Assembly: GCF_036867135.1 (NCBI RefSeq) | Contig: NZ_JBAJIJ010000001.1 | Span: 2,577,784 to 2,641,783 of the forward strand | Direction of reading: 5' to 3' | Length of the DNA stretch: 64,000 nt | Source: Aeromicrobium sp. Sec7.5 | GTDB lineage: Bacteria; Actinomycetota; Actinomycetes; Propionibacteriales; Nocardioidaceae | Shown here: positions 18,156-26,628 of the stretch, piece after piece | Layout: each line of letters starts with the position of its first letter | How positions within the stretch are numbered: the first letter of the stretch is position 1 | Program-made: the position numbers and the translations under genes | The notes under the pieces: generated by a model | Database searches by the model: none | What the model saw: the letters and a program-made list of their open reading frames with translations, nothing else | What the model was told of the DNA's origin: nothing

Positions 18156-18713
18156 TCAGCCGCGGTCGGCCGACACCACGAGCGAGTTGAGCCGGCTCGC
18201 GATCGTGAGGCACGCCTCGTTGATCTGGTCGGCCACCGCACGGTAGACCGCCGGCTTGCGCTTGTACGGGTCGATGATGTCGAGGTCGCCCCGGGCGCGG
18301 CTGCGCAGCCGGGCGGCCTCGGCCACGAGCGACGCCGGGTCGTCGGCCTCGACGGTGCCGACGAGCTGGGCGAACTCAACCAGGGTGAAGGTGCGACGCA
18401 GCGCCTCGGGCGCGGTGCCGAGGATCTCCGACCGGTGGCCCGTCGTGGCGGTCAGGATCAGGCTCGCTGAGTCGACGAAGTAGTCGTCGATGGGATGCGA
18501 CCGGAACGAGCCGGGCGTGAGCCCGAGGCGCATGAGCTCCATCGCCGCCATCGCCTCCATGGGCTTCTCGACCCACCCACGCACACCGGCGCTGGCCACC
18601 TCGAAGTACCCGTCGTCGAGCTGGTCGCGCAGGACCGCCTCGATGATCGGGGAGCGACAGATGTTGGCGGTGCACACCCCGAGCACCGCGAACCGGGGCG
18701 ACACGTCAGCCAC
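18156..18713 (-). CDS. Low-molecular-weight protein tyrosine phosphatase
   Basis: A 185-residue phosphatase with the P-loop VCTANICRSP near the N-terminus, where the catalytic Cys and Arg lie in C-x5-R spacing. The general-acid Asp is in the later DIIDPYKRK segment. It removes phosphate from tyrosyl residues, typically of BY-kinases and their targets. The GTG at 18713 is chosen because it overlaps the end of the YgfZ gene (GTGGCTGA). A GTG three codons later is possible. It is the third gene of a coupled operon and faces the tyrosine autokinase gene tail to tail. Confidence 0.9.
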   Translation of the reverse strand: MADVSPRFAVLGVCTANICRSPIIEAVLRDQLDDGYFEVASAGVRGWVEKPMEAMAAMELMRLGLTPGSFRSHPIDDYFVDSASLILTATTGHRSEILGTAPEALRRTFTLVEFAQLVGTVEADDPASLVAEAARLRSRARGDLDIIDPYKRKPAVYRAVADQINEACLTIASRLNSLVVSADRG

Positions 18714-19659
18714 GGAGCACGGGCCGCACGTGCAGCCCGGCCTCCGGGTCGACGACGGCCTCCTGGGCCGCGGCCACGCCGTCGACGAGCAGCGCGGCAT
18801 CGAGGTCGACCGAGCGCTTCAGCAGCGCGAGCGCGATGGGACCGAGCTCGTGGTGGCGGGCCGAGGTGCCGATCGCCCCGACCTTGCGGCCGTCGACCGT
18901 GATCTCCGAGCCGACGGCCGGGAGGTGGTCGACCGAGCCGTCGAGGTGCAGGAGCGTGAGGCGCCGGGGCGGACGGCCCAGCGTGTGGACGCGAGCCACG
19001 GTCTCCTGTCCGCGGTAGCACCCCTTGTCGAGGTGCACCGCGACCTCCAGGAGGCCGGCCTCGTTCGGGATCGTCAGGTCGTCGGTGTCGAGCCCGATCC
19101 GGACCCGGCCGGCGGCGATGCGGGCCGCCTCCCAGGCCCAGGAACCCACCGGGGCGCCCAGCTCGTCGGGAACCTCGACCAGGCCGGACCGTGGACGCAG
19201 CTCCCAGCCGAGGCCCGGCAGGCCCACGACGGCGTGCTCGGCCGTCACCTCGCGCACCTCGACCCGCGACATGAAGCGCATGCGGTCGAGGAAGGCCACC
19301 AGTGGCGCGGCGGCGCCCGGCTCGGTGTGGGCCCAGACCGTCTCGCCGTCGTCGACGAGGTCGAAGCCGTGCTCGATGCGGCCCTGGGGCGACAGGATCA
19401 GCGCCGAGGTCCGCACCCCCGGCGCCAGGTCGCGCAGGTGCTGCGTGGAGAGGTCGTGCAGCCACGTGAGGCGGTCGGGACCGGTGACCGTCATGACGTC
19501 GCGGTGCGACAGGTCGACGAACGTGCCTCCCGCCTCGAACCGGCGCTGCTCGGCCACGATGCTGCCGTAGTGCGCCGCGACCGGGGCGTCCGGACCGTCG
19601 CCCGACACGGCACCCGCGAGGGCGAGCAGCGGCGACCGTGGGGCCTCAGACGCGCTCAA
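18706..19659 (-). CDS. ygfZ: YgfZ/GcvT-like folate-binding protein
   Basis: A 317-residue protein of the YgfZ family. The family signature KGCYRGQE is at residues 212-219, with the GcvT-like fold before it (FVDLSHRDVMTVTGPDRLTWLHDL) and a C-terminal beta-barrel. YgfZ proteins use tetrahydrofolate and the conserved Cys to support assembly or repair of certain iron-sulfur enzymes. The start is a TTG (19659) that overlaps the end of the nitrobindin-like gene by 14 bases, so translation is coupled. The downstream phosphatase gene also overlaps. Confidence 0.9.
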   Translation of the reverse strand: MSASEAPRSPLLALAGAVSGDGPDAPVAAHYGSIVAEQRRFEAGGTFVDLSHRDVMTVTGPDRLTWLHDLSTQHLRDLAPGVRTSALILSPQGRIEHGFDLVDDGETVWAHTEPGAAAPLVAFLDRMRFMSRVEVREVTAEHAVVGLPGLGWELRPRSGLVEVPDELGAPVGSWAWEAARIAAGRVRIGLDTDDLTIPNEAGLLEVAVHLDKGCYRGQETVARVHTLGRPPRRLTLLHLDGSVDHLPAVGSEITVDGRKVGAIGTSARHHELGPIALALLKRSVDLDAALLVDGVAAAQEAVVDPEAGLHVRPVLRG

Positions 19660-20137
19660 GCTGACCCCACAGGTGTGACTGCATCTCGTGCCCCTCGGCC
19701 GCCATGTCGTAGGCGTACATCAGACGACCCTCGACGAGGCCGTACATCCGCTGCCCCGCGGTGTACTCCGAGGCGGTGGCCGTACGAGCCACGAGGTCGG
19801 TCGCGAGGGTCAGACGCGGGCCGTCGGCCGCGCCGTACCAGACCTCGGCGTGGCCGGTGGGGTGGGCCAGGACGAGCTCGATGCCCTCGTCGGTGGGCCG
19901 CAGGAAACCGGTCTCCAAGGCACCCGGTCCGGTGCGTTGGCCCGTGTCGTCGGTGATCCAGGCGCGGCTGAAGAAGTGGAGGAAGGGCCGCGTGTCGTGG
20001 GCGAACACCAGCTCCTGCTCGAAGGAGTACGGCTCGATCGTGGGGTACTCGCCGCGCCCGCTGCCGTGCCAGGTGCCGAGCAGCCACGAGACCGGCACCA
20101 GGGACGGGTGCAGGTCGGTAGGGATCTCGAACGCCAT
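19646..20137 (-). CDS. Nitrobindin-like heme-binding beta-barrel protein
   Basis: A 163-residue single-domain FABP-like barrel (DUF1794/nitrobindin). The family motif G-x-W-x-G-x-G appears as LLGTWHGSGRGEYPTI. The barrel ends with HLWGQLERV, where the His is a candidate heme ligand. Actinobacterial relatives bind ferric heme and react with nitric oxide or peroxynitrite. The ATG has TAGGAT 7 bases upstream and no Shine-Dalgarno, so the operon (nitrobindin, ygfZ, phosphatase) starts leaderless. It is divergent from dtd. Confidence 0.88.
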   Translation of the reverse strand: MAFEIPTDLHPSLVPVSWLLGTWHGSGRGEYPTIEPYSFEQELVFAHDTRPFLHFFSRAWITDDTGQRTGPGALETGFLRPTDEGIELVLAHPTGHAEVWYGAADGPRLTLATDLVARTATASEYTAGQRMYGLVEGRLMYAYDMAAEGHEMQSHLWGQLERV

Positions 20138-20209
20138 GGGACCGATCCTACCGTCGGGGCCTGATCCGAACTGCAGGCCCTGATCCCACCGGAGCCCTAG
20201 AGTCGTCCC

Positions 20210-20632
20210 GTGCGAGCAGTGGTGCAGCGGGTGACGCGAGGAGCCGTGGTCGTCGGGGACGAGACCGTCGGAGCGATCGGGCCGGGCGTCGTGGTGCTGC
20301 TCGGGATCACCCACGACGACACCGAGGACGACGGCGACCGGCTCGCGCGCCGCCTGCACCGGCTGCGGATCCTGAGCGAGGACCTCTCGCTGGCCGACGG
20401 AGCCGGCGAGGCGCTCGTCGTCAGCCAGTTCACCCTCCACGCCGACACCCGCAAGGGCCGCCGACCGTCCTGGTCCGCGGCGGCGCCGGCCGCTGTCGCC
20501 GAGCCGCTGTACGAGGCGTTCTGCGCCTCCCTGCGCCGACGCGGCGTCAGGGTGCAGACCGGACGCTTCGGTGCCGCGATGTCCGTGGAGATCGTCGGCG
20601 ACGGCCCCGTGACGATCATCATGGACAGCTGA
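20210..20632 (+). CDS. dtd: D-aminoacyl-tRNA deacylase
   Basis: A 140-residue Dtd. The catalytic SQFTL motif and the chirality-checking Gly-Pro (here GDGPVT near the C-terminus) are both present, and the N-terminus is MRAVVQRVTRGAV. It hydrolyses D-aminoacyl-tRNA (and mischarged Gly-tRNA) to recycle tRNA. A leaderless promoter is likely: TAGAGT, 6 bases, GTG. It is a stand-alone gene, divergent from the nitrobindin operon, with 72 bases between them. Confidence 0.93.
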   Translation: MRAVVQRVTRGAVVVGDETVGAIGPGVVVLLGITHDDTEDDGDRLARRLHRLRILSEDLSLADGAGEALVVSQFTLHADTRKGRRPSWSAAAPAAVAEPLYEAFCASLRRRGVRVQTGRFGAAMSVEIVGDGPVTIIMDS

Positions 20633-20735
20633 CCGACGCTGCGGACGAAGTTGACCGGCGGCAGTTGGGGCCGATCGGTCACAATGGGACGGTATGCCCG
20701 CACCACGACCGCGGGCCCCGAGCGAAAGAGAGAGC

Positions 20736-21848
20736 ATGGCCGGAGGTTCGAAGACGCCGTCGCGGTACCGCGACGCCGGCAAGCGACGCCTCGGCGGTCA
20801 GCCCTTCCGTCGCCGGCACCGCAGGCTCCTCCTGACGCTGCTGACCGTCATGGCCCTCATGCTGGTCTCGGTCGGCGCCTACGCCTACCACCTCAACAAG
20901 CAGCTCAGCAATTTCGGCCGCGTCGACATCAGCACGGTCCAGTCCGGTGAGCCCGATCCTGACGAGGGGCGCGCGCTCAACGTCCTGCTGCTCGGCTCCG
21001 ACATGGCTGAGGGCGACGAGGGAGGCGCCTCGATCGAGGAGGACGCCGTCCTCCCCGACTGGCCGTCGGGCAAGTACCGCAGCGACACCTTGATGATCGT
21101 GCACATCCCGGCCGACCGGTCGGCCGTGCAGCTCGTCTCGATCCCGCGCGACACCTACACGATGATCTACGACGAGGACGGCGAGGAGCGCAGCGAGCAG
21201 AAGATCAACGCGGCGTTCTCGGAGTACGGCCCCGCCGGCGCCGTGGCCACCGTCCAGGCCATGACCGGCATCACGATCGACCACCTCGCGATCATCGACT
21301 GGCAGGGGTTCCGCGACATCACCACCGCCGTCGGCGGTGTCGAGGTCACGATCCCGGAGACGTTCCGCGACCCGCAGCAGGGCATCACGTGGCAGGCCGG
21401 CACCCAGGTGCTGGAGGGCGAGGAGGCCCTGTCCTACGTGCGCACGCGCCACGGCCTGCAGCGCGGCGACTTCGACCGCATCGAACGCCAGCAGAACTTC
21501 CTGCGCAGCGTCATGAACAAGCTGCTCTCGCGCGGCACGCTGACCAACCCCCTCAAGCTGTCGAACACGCTCGGGGCCCTGTCGGACAACATGACGCTCG
21601 ACTCGAACTGGTCCCCGGCCAGCCTGCGCTCTCTCGCCCTCTCGCTGCGCGGTGTGACCTCGGAGGGCGTTGCCTTCATGACCGCGCCGGTGGCCGCCAC
21701 CGAGGACGTCTCCGGCGTCGGCAACGTCGTGATCCTCAAGGAGACGCAGTCCGCCGAGCTGTGGGAGGCCATCGCCACCGACCAGGTCGGCGGCTACGTG
21801 CAGGCCTATCCGGACGAGCAGCTCCCCGGGGCCGACGAGGTCAGCTGA
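20736..21848 (+). CDS. LytR-CpsA-Psr (LCP) family glycopolymer transferase
   Basis: A 370-residue membrane-anchored LCP protein. A short basic cytoplasmic head and TM helix (about residues 32-52) precede the LCP domain, with ALNVLLLGSD, RSDTLMIVHIPADRSAVQLVSIPRDTY (the catalytic Arg/Asp block), KINAAFSEYGP, the VGGVEVTIP strand and the SYVRTRHGLQRGDFDRIERQQ block. LCP enzymes transfer lipid-linked glycopolymers (arabinogalactan, teichoic or capsular chains) onto peptidoglycan outside the membrane. The ATG at 20736 has GAAAGAGAGAG upstream. An upstream in-frame ATG has no such site. Confidence 0.9.
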   Translation: MAGGSKTPSRYRDAGKRRLGGQPFRRRHRRLLLTLLTVMALMLVSVGAYAYHLNKQLSNFGRVDISTVQSGEPDPDEGRALNVLLLGSDMAEGDEGGASIEEDAVLPDWPSGKYRSDTLMIVHIPADRSAVQLVSIPRDTYTMIYDEDGEERSEQKINAAFSEYGPAGAVATVQAMTGITIDHLAIIDWQGFRDITTAVGGVEVTIPETFRDPQQGITWQAGTQVLEGEEALSYVRTRHGLQRGDFDRIERQQNFLRSVMNKLLSRGTLTNPLKLSNTLGALSDNMTLDSNWSPASLRSLALSLRGVTSEGVAFMTAPVAATEDVSGVGNVVILKETQSAELWEAIATDQVGGYVQAYPDEQLPGADEVS

Positions 21849-21953
21849 CCTCCTCGGCTGGACCGTTCAGGGCCGACGTGTCAGGGCCAGACCCGTCGGG
21901 GCCACACCCGTCAGCGGCTCGTCTCATCGGCCCGGGCCTCGCGGCCCTCGCGG

Positions 21954-23720
21954 TCAGCAGGCCGAGCGAAAGGCCACGTCGGTCTTGCCGGGCCGGATGC
22001 CGGGTGTCGTGACCAGCCGGCCGTCCTCGGTCTGGCCCGGCGCCGTGGTCATGGCGACGCGCACGTCCCGTTCCTGCCCGGGCGAGAGCTCGAGCTCGAG
22101 GTAGGCCACGAGCCGGTCACCGTCGACCTGGGTCTCGAACGGAACGTCCTCGCCGTCGAGCTCGACCCCGTCGATGCTGGCACCGGACGGCGCGTACGCG
22201 CGGACCCGGAGCACCATCGTGCCCTTCGGGGCGTAGGGCGCCACGCCCGTGACCGACAGCGGCAGGTTGGCCGGGTCCGTCGGCACCGTCGAGCGCAGCT
22301 GCGTGCGCACCGAGAGCTTCTGCTGGTCGTCCTCGCAGCGGGAGGCGCTGACCGAGCTCTCGCTCGACAGGTAGTACTGCAGCTTGGCCTCCGTGCGGTC
22401 CGAGAGGAACACCCCGACCGTCGGCACGGCGCCCTCGTCGGGATCGAAGCGACCGGCGATGACGTCCGAGCCCAGCTCGTCCTCCAGCGCGGGGTCGCGC
22501 AGCCAGACCAGCACCCGCCGCTCCCGCGCGGCCTGCGCCAGGGCCCGGATCACGGTGGAGGAGTCGCCCTGGCCTGCCGTGAAGACGTCGAAGACCGCGC
22601 GGGCGGTGCTCTCGAAGAACGCGTTCTGGCTGGCACCGTCCGGGTACTCGGCATAGGCCTGGTTCAGCAGCCGGTCGACGGTGTTCTCCGCCGTGAGGAC
22701 CGAGCCGTCGCTCGCCTGGATGGGGCCCGTGCCCAGCAGGAGGTACGCCAGGGTCACCGGGTCGACCGCGAGCACGCCGTCGACCTGGACGCCCCGGTGC
22801 GTCGCGAAGATCGCGCTCGCCAGCTCGGCGGCGCGCGGGAAGTGCGGGTTGAGCATCGAGTTGCGGAAGTCGGTGCCCACCGTGGTGCCGTACAGCCCCG
22901 TCTCCTGGGGAGTCAGCGCTGCGGCCGGGGTGTCGAGCTGCGGCAGGTCGCTCGACGATCCCGTCTCGAGGATGGAGATCCGGCCGTTGTCGGCCTGCAC
23001 GAGCAGCCACGTGCCCGGCACGCCACCCAGCGGTCGGATCTCGGCGTTGCTCTGCACCGCCACCAGGTACGTCCGGGGACCGGTGGTGCCAAGCACCTCC
23101 GGGAGGACGTCAGCCGCCCGGCTCGCCGAGCTGAGGACTCCCCCGACCTCGAGGAGCTGCTCCTGCGCGGCCACGACGGGGCGTCGCAGGCGGCCGAACA
23201 GGCTCGAGGTCTCCAGGGCCTCGACGTCGTCGACGACCGGACGGTAGGCCGCGTCGCTCTCGGCGAGGGCGGGCGCGATCGAGGTGAAGAGCGCCGGATC
23301 GATGACGCTGTTGCGCACCGTGAACGAGTCGGCCGCGAGCTGGTCGGCGACCTCCAAGAGCGGCGGGAGCGCGTCGTGCACGGCGACGGACAGCCCCGAC
23401 GAGATCGTGGTGACGGCCTGCGCCTCGTCGCCGACGAGCGGCACGTGGCCGGCGATCCACCACAGCGGGCCGTCGGAGTTGTCGTGGGCACGGTCGGCGA
23501 ACACCGTGAGCTGGTCGAATGCCTGCTCGGCCGCCTCCTGGTCGCCGGCCACGAGGGCGGTCCGGAGCACCTCGGCCTGGTCCGCCGCCTTCGTGAGCGC
23601 GAGGACGGCGAGGGTTGCCTGGAAGGCCAACCAGACCACCGAGAGTCCGACGACGACCGCGACGGCGAGCACGACTCCCCGACGCGTCCAGTCGGCCGGT
23701 CGCAGCACGTCACGCAGCAC
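21954..23720 (-). CDS. DUF4012 membrane-anchored extracellular protein
   Basis: A 588-residue protein with an N-terminal cytoplasmic stub, one TM helix (about 15-40) and a large extracytoplasmic DUF4012 domain. The marker segment is RTYLVAVQSNAEIRPLGGVPGTW, followed by YPDGASQNAFFESTARAVFD. It ends at a lone Cys (AFRSAC). DUF4012 proteins are found near exopolysaccharide and LCP genes in actinobacteria, but their activity is not defined. The start is a GTG. It is convergent with the LCP gene, and the 105-base gap shows only degenerate CCGTCAGGGCC-like repeats. Confidence 0.85.
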   Translation of the reverse strand: MLRDVLRPADWTRRGVVLAVAVVVGLSVVWLAFQATLAVLALTKAADQAEVLRTALVAGDQEAAEQAFDQLTVFADRAHDNSDGPLWWIAGHVPLVGDEAQAVTTISSGLSVAVHDALPPLLEVADQLAADSFTVRNSVIDPALFTSIAPALAESDAAYRPVVDDVEALETSSLFGRLRRPVVAAQEQLLEVGGVLSSASRAADVLPEVLGTTGPRTYLVAVQSNAEIRPLGGVPGTWLLVQADNGRISILETGSSSDLPQLDTPAAALTPQETGLYGTTVGTDFRNSMLNPHFPRAAELASAIFATHRGVQVDGVLAVDPVTLAYLLLGTGPIQASDGSVLTAENTVDRLLNQAYAEYPDGASQNAFFESTARAVFDVFTAGQGDSSTVIRALAQAARERRVLVWLRDPALEDELGSDVIAGRFDPDEGAVPTVGVFLSDRTEAKLQYYLSSESSVSASRCEDDQQKLSVRTQLRSTVPTDPANLPLSVTGVAPYAPKGTMVLRVRAYAPSGASIDGVELDGEDVPFETQVDGDRLVAYLELELSPGQERDVRVAMTTAPGQTEDGRLVTTPGIRPGKTDVAFRSAC

Positions 23721-23818
23721 TCTGGGTCCTCCCGCGGGTTGGCGTCGTGGCGGCTCGCGCCCCTGACGACTCAGGGATCGTCACGATCGGGGCTCGTGAC
23801 GATCAGGGCTCATGACAA

Positions 23819-23855
23819 CACGGGGCCGGGTCACGTGTCGTGACCCGGCCCCGTG
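23819..23855 (-). terminator. Terminator hairpin after the LPTTG protein gene
   Basis: A perfect 16-bp stem (23819-23834 with 23840-23855) closes a 5-base loop, ending 14 bases past the stop of the minus-strand gene. Upstream of it, 23765-23815 holds short repeated GACGATC/TCAGGG blocks only. Confidence 0.7.
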
Positions 23856-23869
23856 CGACGTCGGATGAC

Positions 23870-24487
23870 TCAGGCGTTGCGACGACGTGCGGCGACCGCG
23901 ACGCCGGCACCGCCGAGCACGAGCAGTCCGCCGATGACGAGCAGCCAGAGGCCGATCTCGGCGCCCGTGGTGGGCAGGATGCCCGAGCTGTTGCCGTTGT
24001 CGGCCGAGCCGACGGGCAGCAGGGTGATCGTGTTGCTGTTGGTGACGCAGCCCGTGCCACAGGCGGTGGAGACCGCCGGGAGCGAGGCCGTGGTGGCCGT
24101 GGCCACGCCGGACTCGCCGAGCGCGGAGATGGGCGTGTAGTTGCAGACGACCGTGATGGTCGTGGGCGTGCGCTCCTGCACGACCTCGGTGTCGAGGTTG
24201 ATGTCGTACGTGGCCGCACCGCCGCCGGAGAAGGACTCCACGAGGTTCGGCACCGTGCTGGTGGAGACCGAGTTGCAGACGACCGGCACGTTGACGCCCT
24301 CGACCGAGCGCGACGCTGCGATCTTGACGTTGACGACCTTGCCGCCGATGAGCGTGGCGCCAGAGATGTTCACGACGACGCCGTCTCCGGTGTAGCCGTT
24401 GCTCAGCTCGGCGTTGGCCGGGCCGACGGTCAGGCCGACCAGCAACAGGGACGCCAGAGCAGCGAGCGTTCCGAGGATCTTCCTCAT
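23870..24487 (-). CDS. LPXTG-anchored surface protein (LPTTG), paralog 1
   Basis: A 205-residue secreted protein with a signal peptide (MRKILGTLAALASLLLVGLT, cleavage near ANA) and a beta-rich body beginning YTGDGVVVNISGATLIGGKVVNV with four Cys. It has the sorting signal LPTTG at 171-175, a hydrophobic helix and a terminal RRRNA. It is clearly homologous to the next gene upstream (VVNISGATLIGG versus VVTIGGATVVGG, and NLVESFSGGGA versus DLVESFVGGGA). Each gene has its own terminator hairpin. The function is unknown; a wall-displayed domain is inferred from the sorting signal. Confidence 0.82.
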   Translation of the reverse strand: MRKILGTLAALASLLLVGLTVGPANAELSNGYTGDGVVVNISGATLIGGKVVNVKIAASRSVEGVNVPVVCNSVSTSTVPNLVESFSGGGAATYDINLDTEVVQERTPTTITVVCNYTPISALGESGVATATTASLPAVSTACGTGCVTNSNTITLLPVGSADNGNSSGILPTTGAEIGLWLLVIGGLLVLGGAGVAVAARRRNA

Positions 24488-24640
24488 GTTGCTCCCAAGA
24501 AGTCAGTAGTGGTGGGCCGGGCAGGCACAGCGTAGCGCGAAATCGCACGTACGTGGGTCACGGAGGAACCCACCCGTTCAACGAGACACCTCGTATGACG
24601 TCACGGGGCCGGGTTCACCCGATTCTCAGCCACCACCGAC

Positions 24641-24669
24641 CTCGGCCCGCGCCCAGGGCGCGGACCGAG
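24641..24669 (-). terminator. Terminator hairpin after the LPRTG protein gene
   Basis: CTCGGCCCGCGCCC (24641-24654) faces its complement at 24656-24669 with one mismatch. It lies 7 bases past the stop of the minus-strand gene. The rest of the 188-base gap contains the promoter side of paralog 1 and no gene. Confidence 0.5.
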
Positions 24670-24675
24670 CGGCCC

Positions 24676-25227
24676 TCAGGCCCGACGGCGCCGTCCGACC
24701 AGCGCGGCTCCGCCGGCGACGAGCAGCGCGCCCACCGCGACGAGCCAGAGGCCGATCTCGGTACCGGTCCGCGGCAGGATGCCCGACGCCGCAGCGTCGT
24801 CGCTGCCGACGGACAGCAACGTGATGACGTTCGAGGCGCTCGCCGTGCCACTGCCGGGCCCGAAGGGGGCGTACTCGCACGTCGCCGTGATGACCGTCGG
24901 GGTGCGCCCGTCCACGACCTGCGTGTCGAGCTCGAGGTCGAAGGTCGAGGCTCCGCCGCCCACGAACGACTCCACGAGGTCGGGGCTCGTGCTGACGCGC
25001 AGCACGTTGCACGTGACCGGGACCTGCGTGCCATCGACCGTGCGGGTGGCCGTGACGGTGACGTTGACGACATTGCCACCCACCACGGTGGCCCCACCGA
25101 TCGTCACGACGACCCCGTCGTCGACGGCGTACCCTGCCCGGACGTCGGCCTGGGCCGGAGCGCCGGCCATCAGCGCCGTCGCCACCAGGGCCACGACGGC
25201 CGCGAACGACCCCAGAACTCGACGCAT
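24676..25227 (-). CDS. LPXTG-anchored surface protein (LPRTG), paralog 2
   Basis: A 183-residue paralog of the preceding surface protein with the same architecture: signal peptide (MRRVLGSFAAVVALVATALM, cleavage near AQA), a beta-rich body with three Cys, LPRTG, a membrane helix and RRRRA. Of three nearby in-frame ATGs, the one at 25227 has GGAG at a proper 6-base distance, while the two upstream ATGs overlap that site. It lacks the extra loop with the two central Cys seen in paralog 1. Its role is unknown. Confidence 0.8.
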   Translation of the reverse strand: MRRVLGSFAAVVALVATALMAGAPAQADVRAGYAVDDGVVVTIGGATVVGGNVVNVTVTATRTVDGTQVPVTCNVLRVSTSPDLVESFVGGGASTFDLELDTQVVDGRTPTVITATCEYAPFGPGSGTASASNVITLLSVGSDDAAASGILPRTGTEIGLWLVAVGALLVAGGAALVGRRRRA

Positions 25228-25378
25228 CGCCATCTCCTTCACCAGCATGTCGTCGGTCGACGTCCCGGCTTGACGCCGGGAGACGCGACCATGTGTCCCC
25301 CAGAAGACGGTCGCATGACGACGCGATGACGGCAGGGTGACTCACGTCACACCGCCGGAACGGCCTCCGAAGCCAGAA

Positions 25379-25420
25379 GACCCGGTCACCCGGGCGCGGG
25401 AGCGCCCCGGTGACCGGGTC
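25379..25420 (-). terminator. Terminator of the sulfurtransferase operon
   Basis: GACCCGGTCACC (25379-25390) pairs perfectly with 25409-25420, and GC-rich inner bases extend the stem. It begins 14 bases past the sseC stop. The rest of the gap up to 25248 shows no gene. Confidence 0.7.
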
Positions 25421-25433
25421 GGGTCGAGCTGGG

Positions 25434-25730
25434 TCAGACGGTGACGGCGACGTCCGCGACGCTGCCGAGGGCCGCGACGACCGGGCGATCGACCGAGGCC
25501 GACCGAGGCGCGAGGGTGCGCAGGGTCCACTCGCCCGGCGCCGCGAAGAAGCGGAACTGGCCGGTCGCCGACGTGGGCACCTCGGCGGTGAACTCGCCCG
25601 TGCGGTCGAGCAGACGCACGTAGGCGTTGCCGACCGGCTCGCCGTCACGCGTGACGATGCCCTGGATCACGGCCTGGTTGGCGACGTCGACCCCGTCGAG
25701 GCTGGGGCCGCCCTGGATCGCTCCGCACAT
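25434..25730 (-). CDS. sseC: SseC-like DUF1416 protein
   Basis: A 98-residue protein beginning MCGAIQGGPSLDGVDV, with the transthyretin-like beta fold of DUF1416 (IQGIVTRDGEPVGNAYVRLL, then GQFRFFAAPGEWTLR). In mycobacteria SseC is encoded next to the CysA2/CysA3 thiosulfate sulfurtransferase, exactly as here, with 1 base between the stop of the sulfurtransferase gene and this ATG. Its biochemical role is undefined. It is the last gene of the Cys-leader-controlled operon. Confidence 0.88.
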   Translation of the reverse strand: MCGAIQGGPSLDGVDVANQAVIQGIVTRDGEPVGNAYVRLLDRTGEFTAEVPTSATGQFRFFAAPGEWTLRTLAPRSASVDRPVVAALGSVADVAVTV

Positions 25731-25731
25731 G

Positions 25732-26580
25732 TCAGGCCTCCCCGCGCTCGTCGCCGAGGGCGACCGGGACGCCGCGCAGCGAGCCGTACTCGCTCCACGA
25801 GCCGTCGTAGTTCTTGACGTTCGGGTAACCGAGGATCTCGCTGAGCACGAACCAGGTGTGCGAGCTGCGCTCGCCGATGCGGCAGTAGGCGATCGTGTCC
25901 TTGCCCTCGTCGAGGCCGGCGTCGGCGTAGAGCGCCTTGAGCTCGTCGTCGCTGCGGAAGGTGCCGTCGTCGTTGGCGGCCTTGCTCCACGGCACGTTGC
26001 CGGCGGTGGGGATGTGACCACCGATCTGGGCGGCCTCCTGCGGCAGGTGCGCGGGCGCCAGCAGGCGACCCGCGTACTCGTCGGGGCTGCGGACGTCGAT
26101 CAGGTTCTTCGTGCCGATCGCGCCGATGACCTCGTCGCGGTACGCGCGGATGTCGTCGTCGGCGCCAGCGGCCTGGTAGGTCGTCGCCGGGCGGTCGACC
26201 GTGTCGGTCGTGAGCTCACGGCTGTCGAGCTCCCACTTCTTGCGGCCGCCGTCGAGGAGGCGGACGTCGGTGTGGCCGTAGTACTTGAGGTACCAGAGCG
26301 CGTAGGCGGCGAACCAGTTGTTGTTGCCGCCGTAGAAGACGAGGGTGTCGTCGTTCGAGATGCCCTTCTCGGACAGCAGCTTCTCGAGACGCTCCTGGTC
26401 GATGAAGTCGTGACGGACGCCGTCCTGGAGGTCCTTCTTCCAGTCGAGCTTCACGGCGCCACGGATGTGGCCCTTGTCGTAGGCCGAGGCGTCCTCGTCG
26501 ACCTCGATGAGGACGACGTTGTCGCTGTCGAGGTTCTGCTCGACCCAGTCAGCGGTGACCAGCGCGGTCTCGCGGCTCAT
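25732..26580 (-). CDS. cysA2: Thiosulfate sulfurtransferase (two-domain rhodanese)
   Basis: A 282-residue tandem-rhodanese enzyme. The inactive N-terminal domain (LVTADWVEQNLDSDNVVLIE) is followed by the active C-terminal domain with the persulfide Cys in YCRIGERSSHTWF. It moves sulfane sulfur from thiosulfate to cyanide or a physiological thiol. It corresponds to the actinobacterial CysA2/CysA3 protein, which is not an ABC subunit despite the name. It is the middle gene of DUF4395-cysA-sseC. The ATG lies 48 bases after the DUF4395 gene with GGAG upstream. Confidence 0.92.
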   Translation of the reverse strand: MSRETALVTADWVEQNLDSDNVVLIEVDEDASAYDKGHIRGAVKLDWKKDLQDGVRHDFIDQERLEKLLSEKGISNDDTLVFYGGNNNWFAAYALWYLKYYGHTDVRLLDGGRKKWELDSRELTTDTVDRPATTYQAAGADDDIRAYRDEVIGAIGTKNLIDVRSPDEYAGRLLAPAHLPQEAAQIGGHIPTAGNVPWSKAANDDGTFRSDDELKALYADAGLDEGKDTIAYCRIGERSSHTWFVLSEILGYPNVKNYDGSWSEYGSLRGVPVALGDERGEA

Positions 26581-26628
26581 GTGTATCTCCTTGTGTGGGC
26601 GTACGTGGGTGGTGATGGACGGGGGGGG

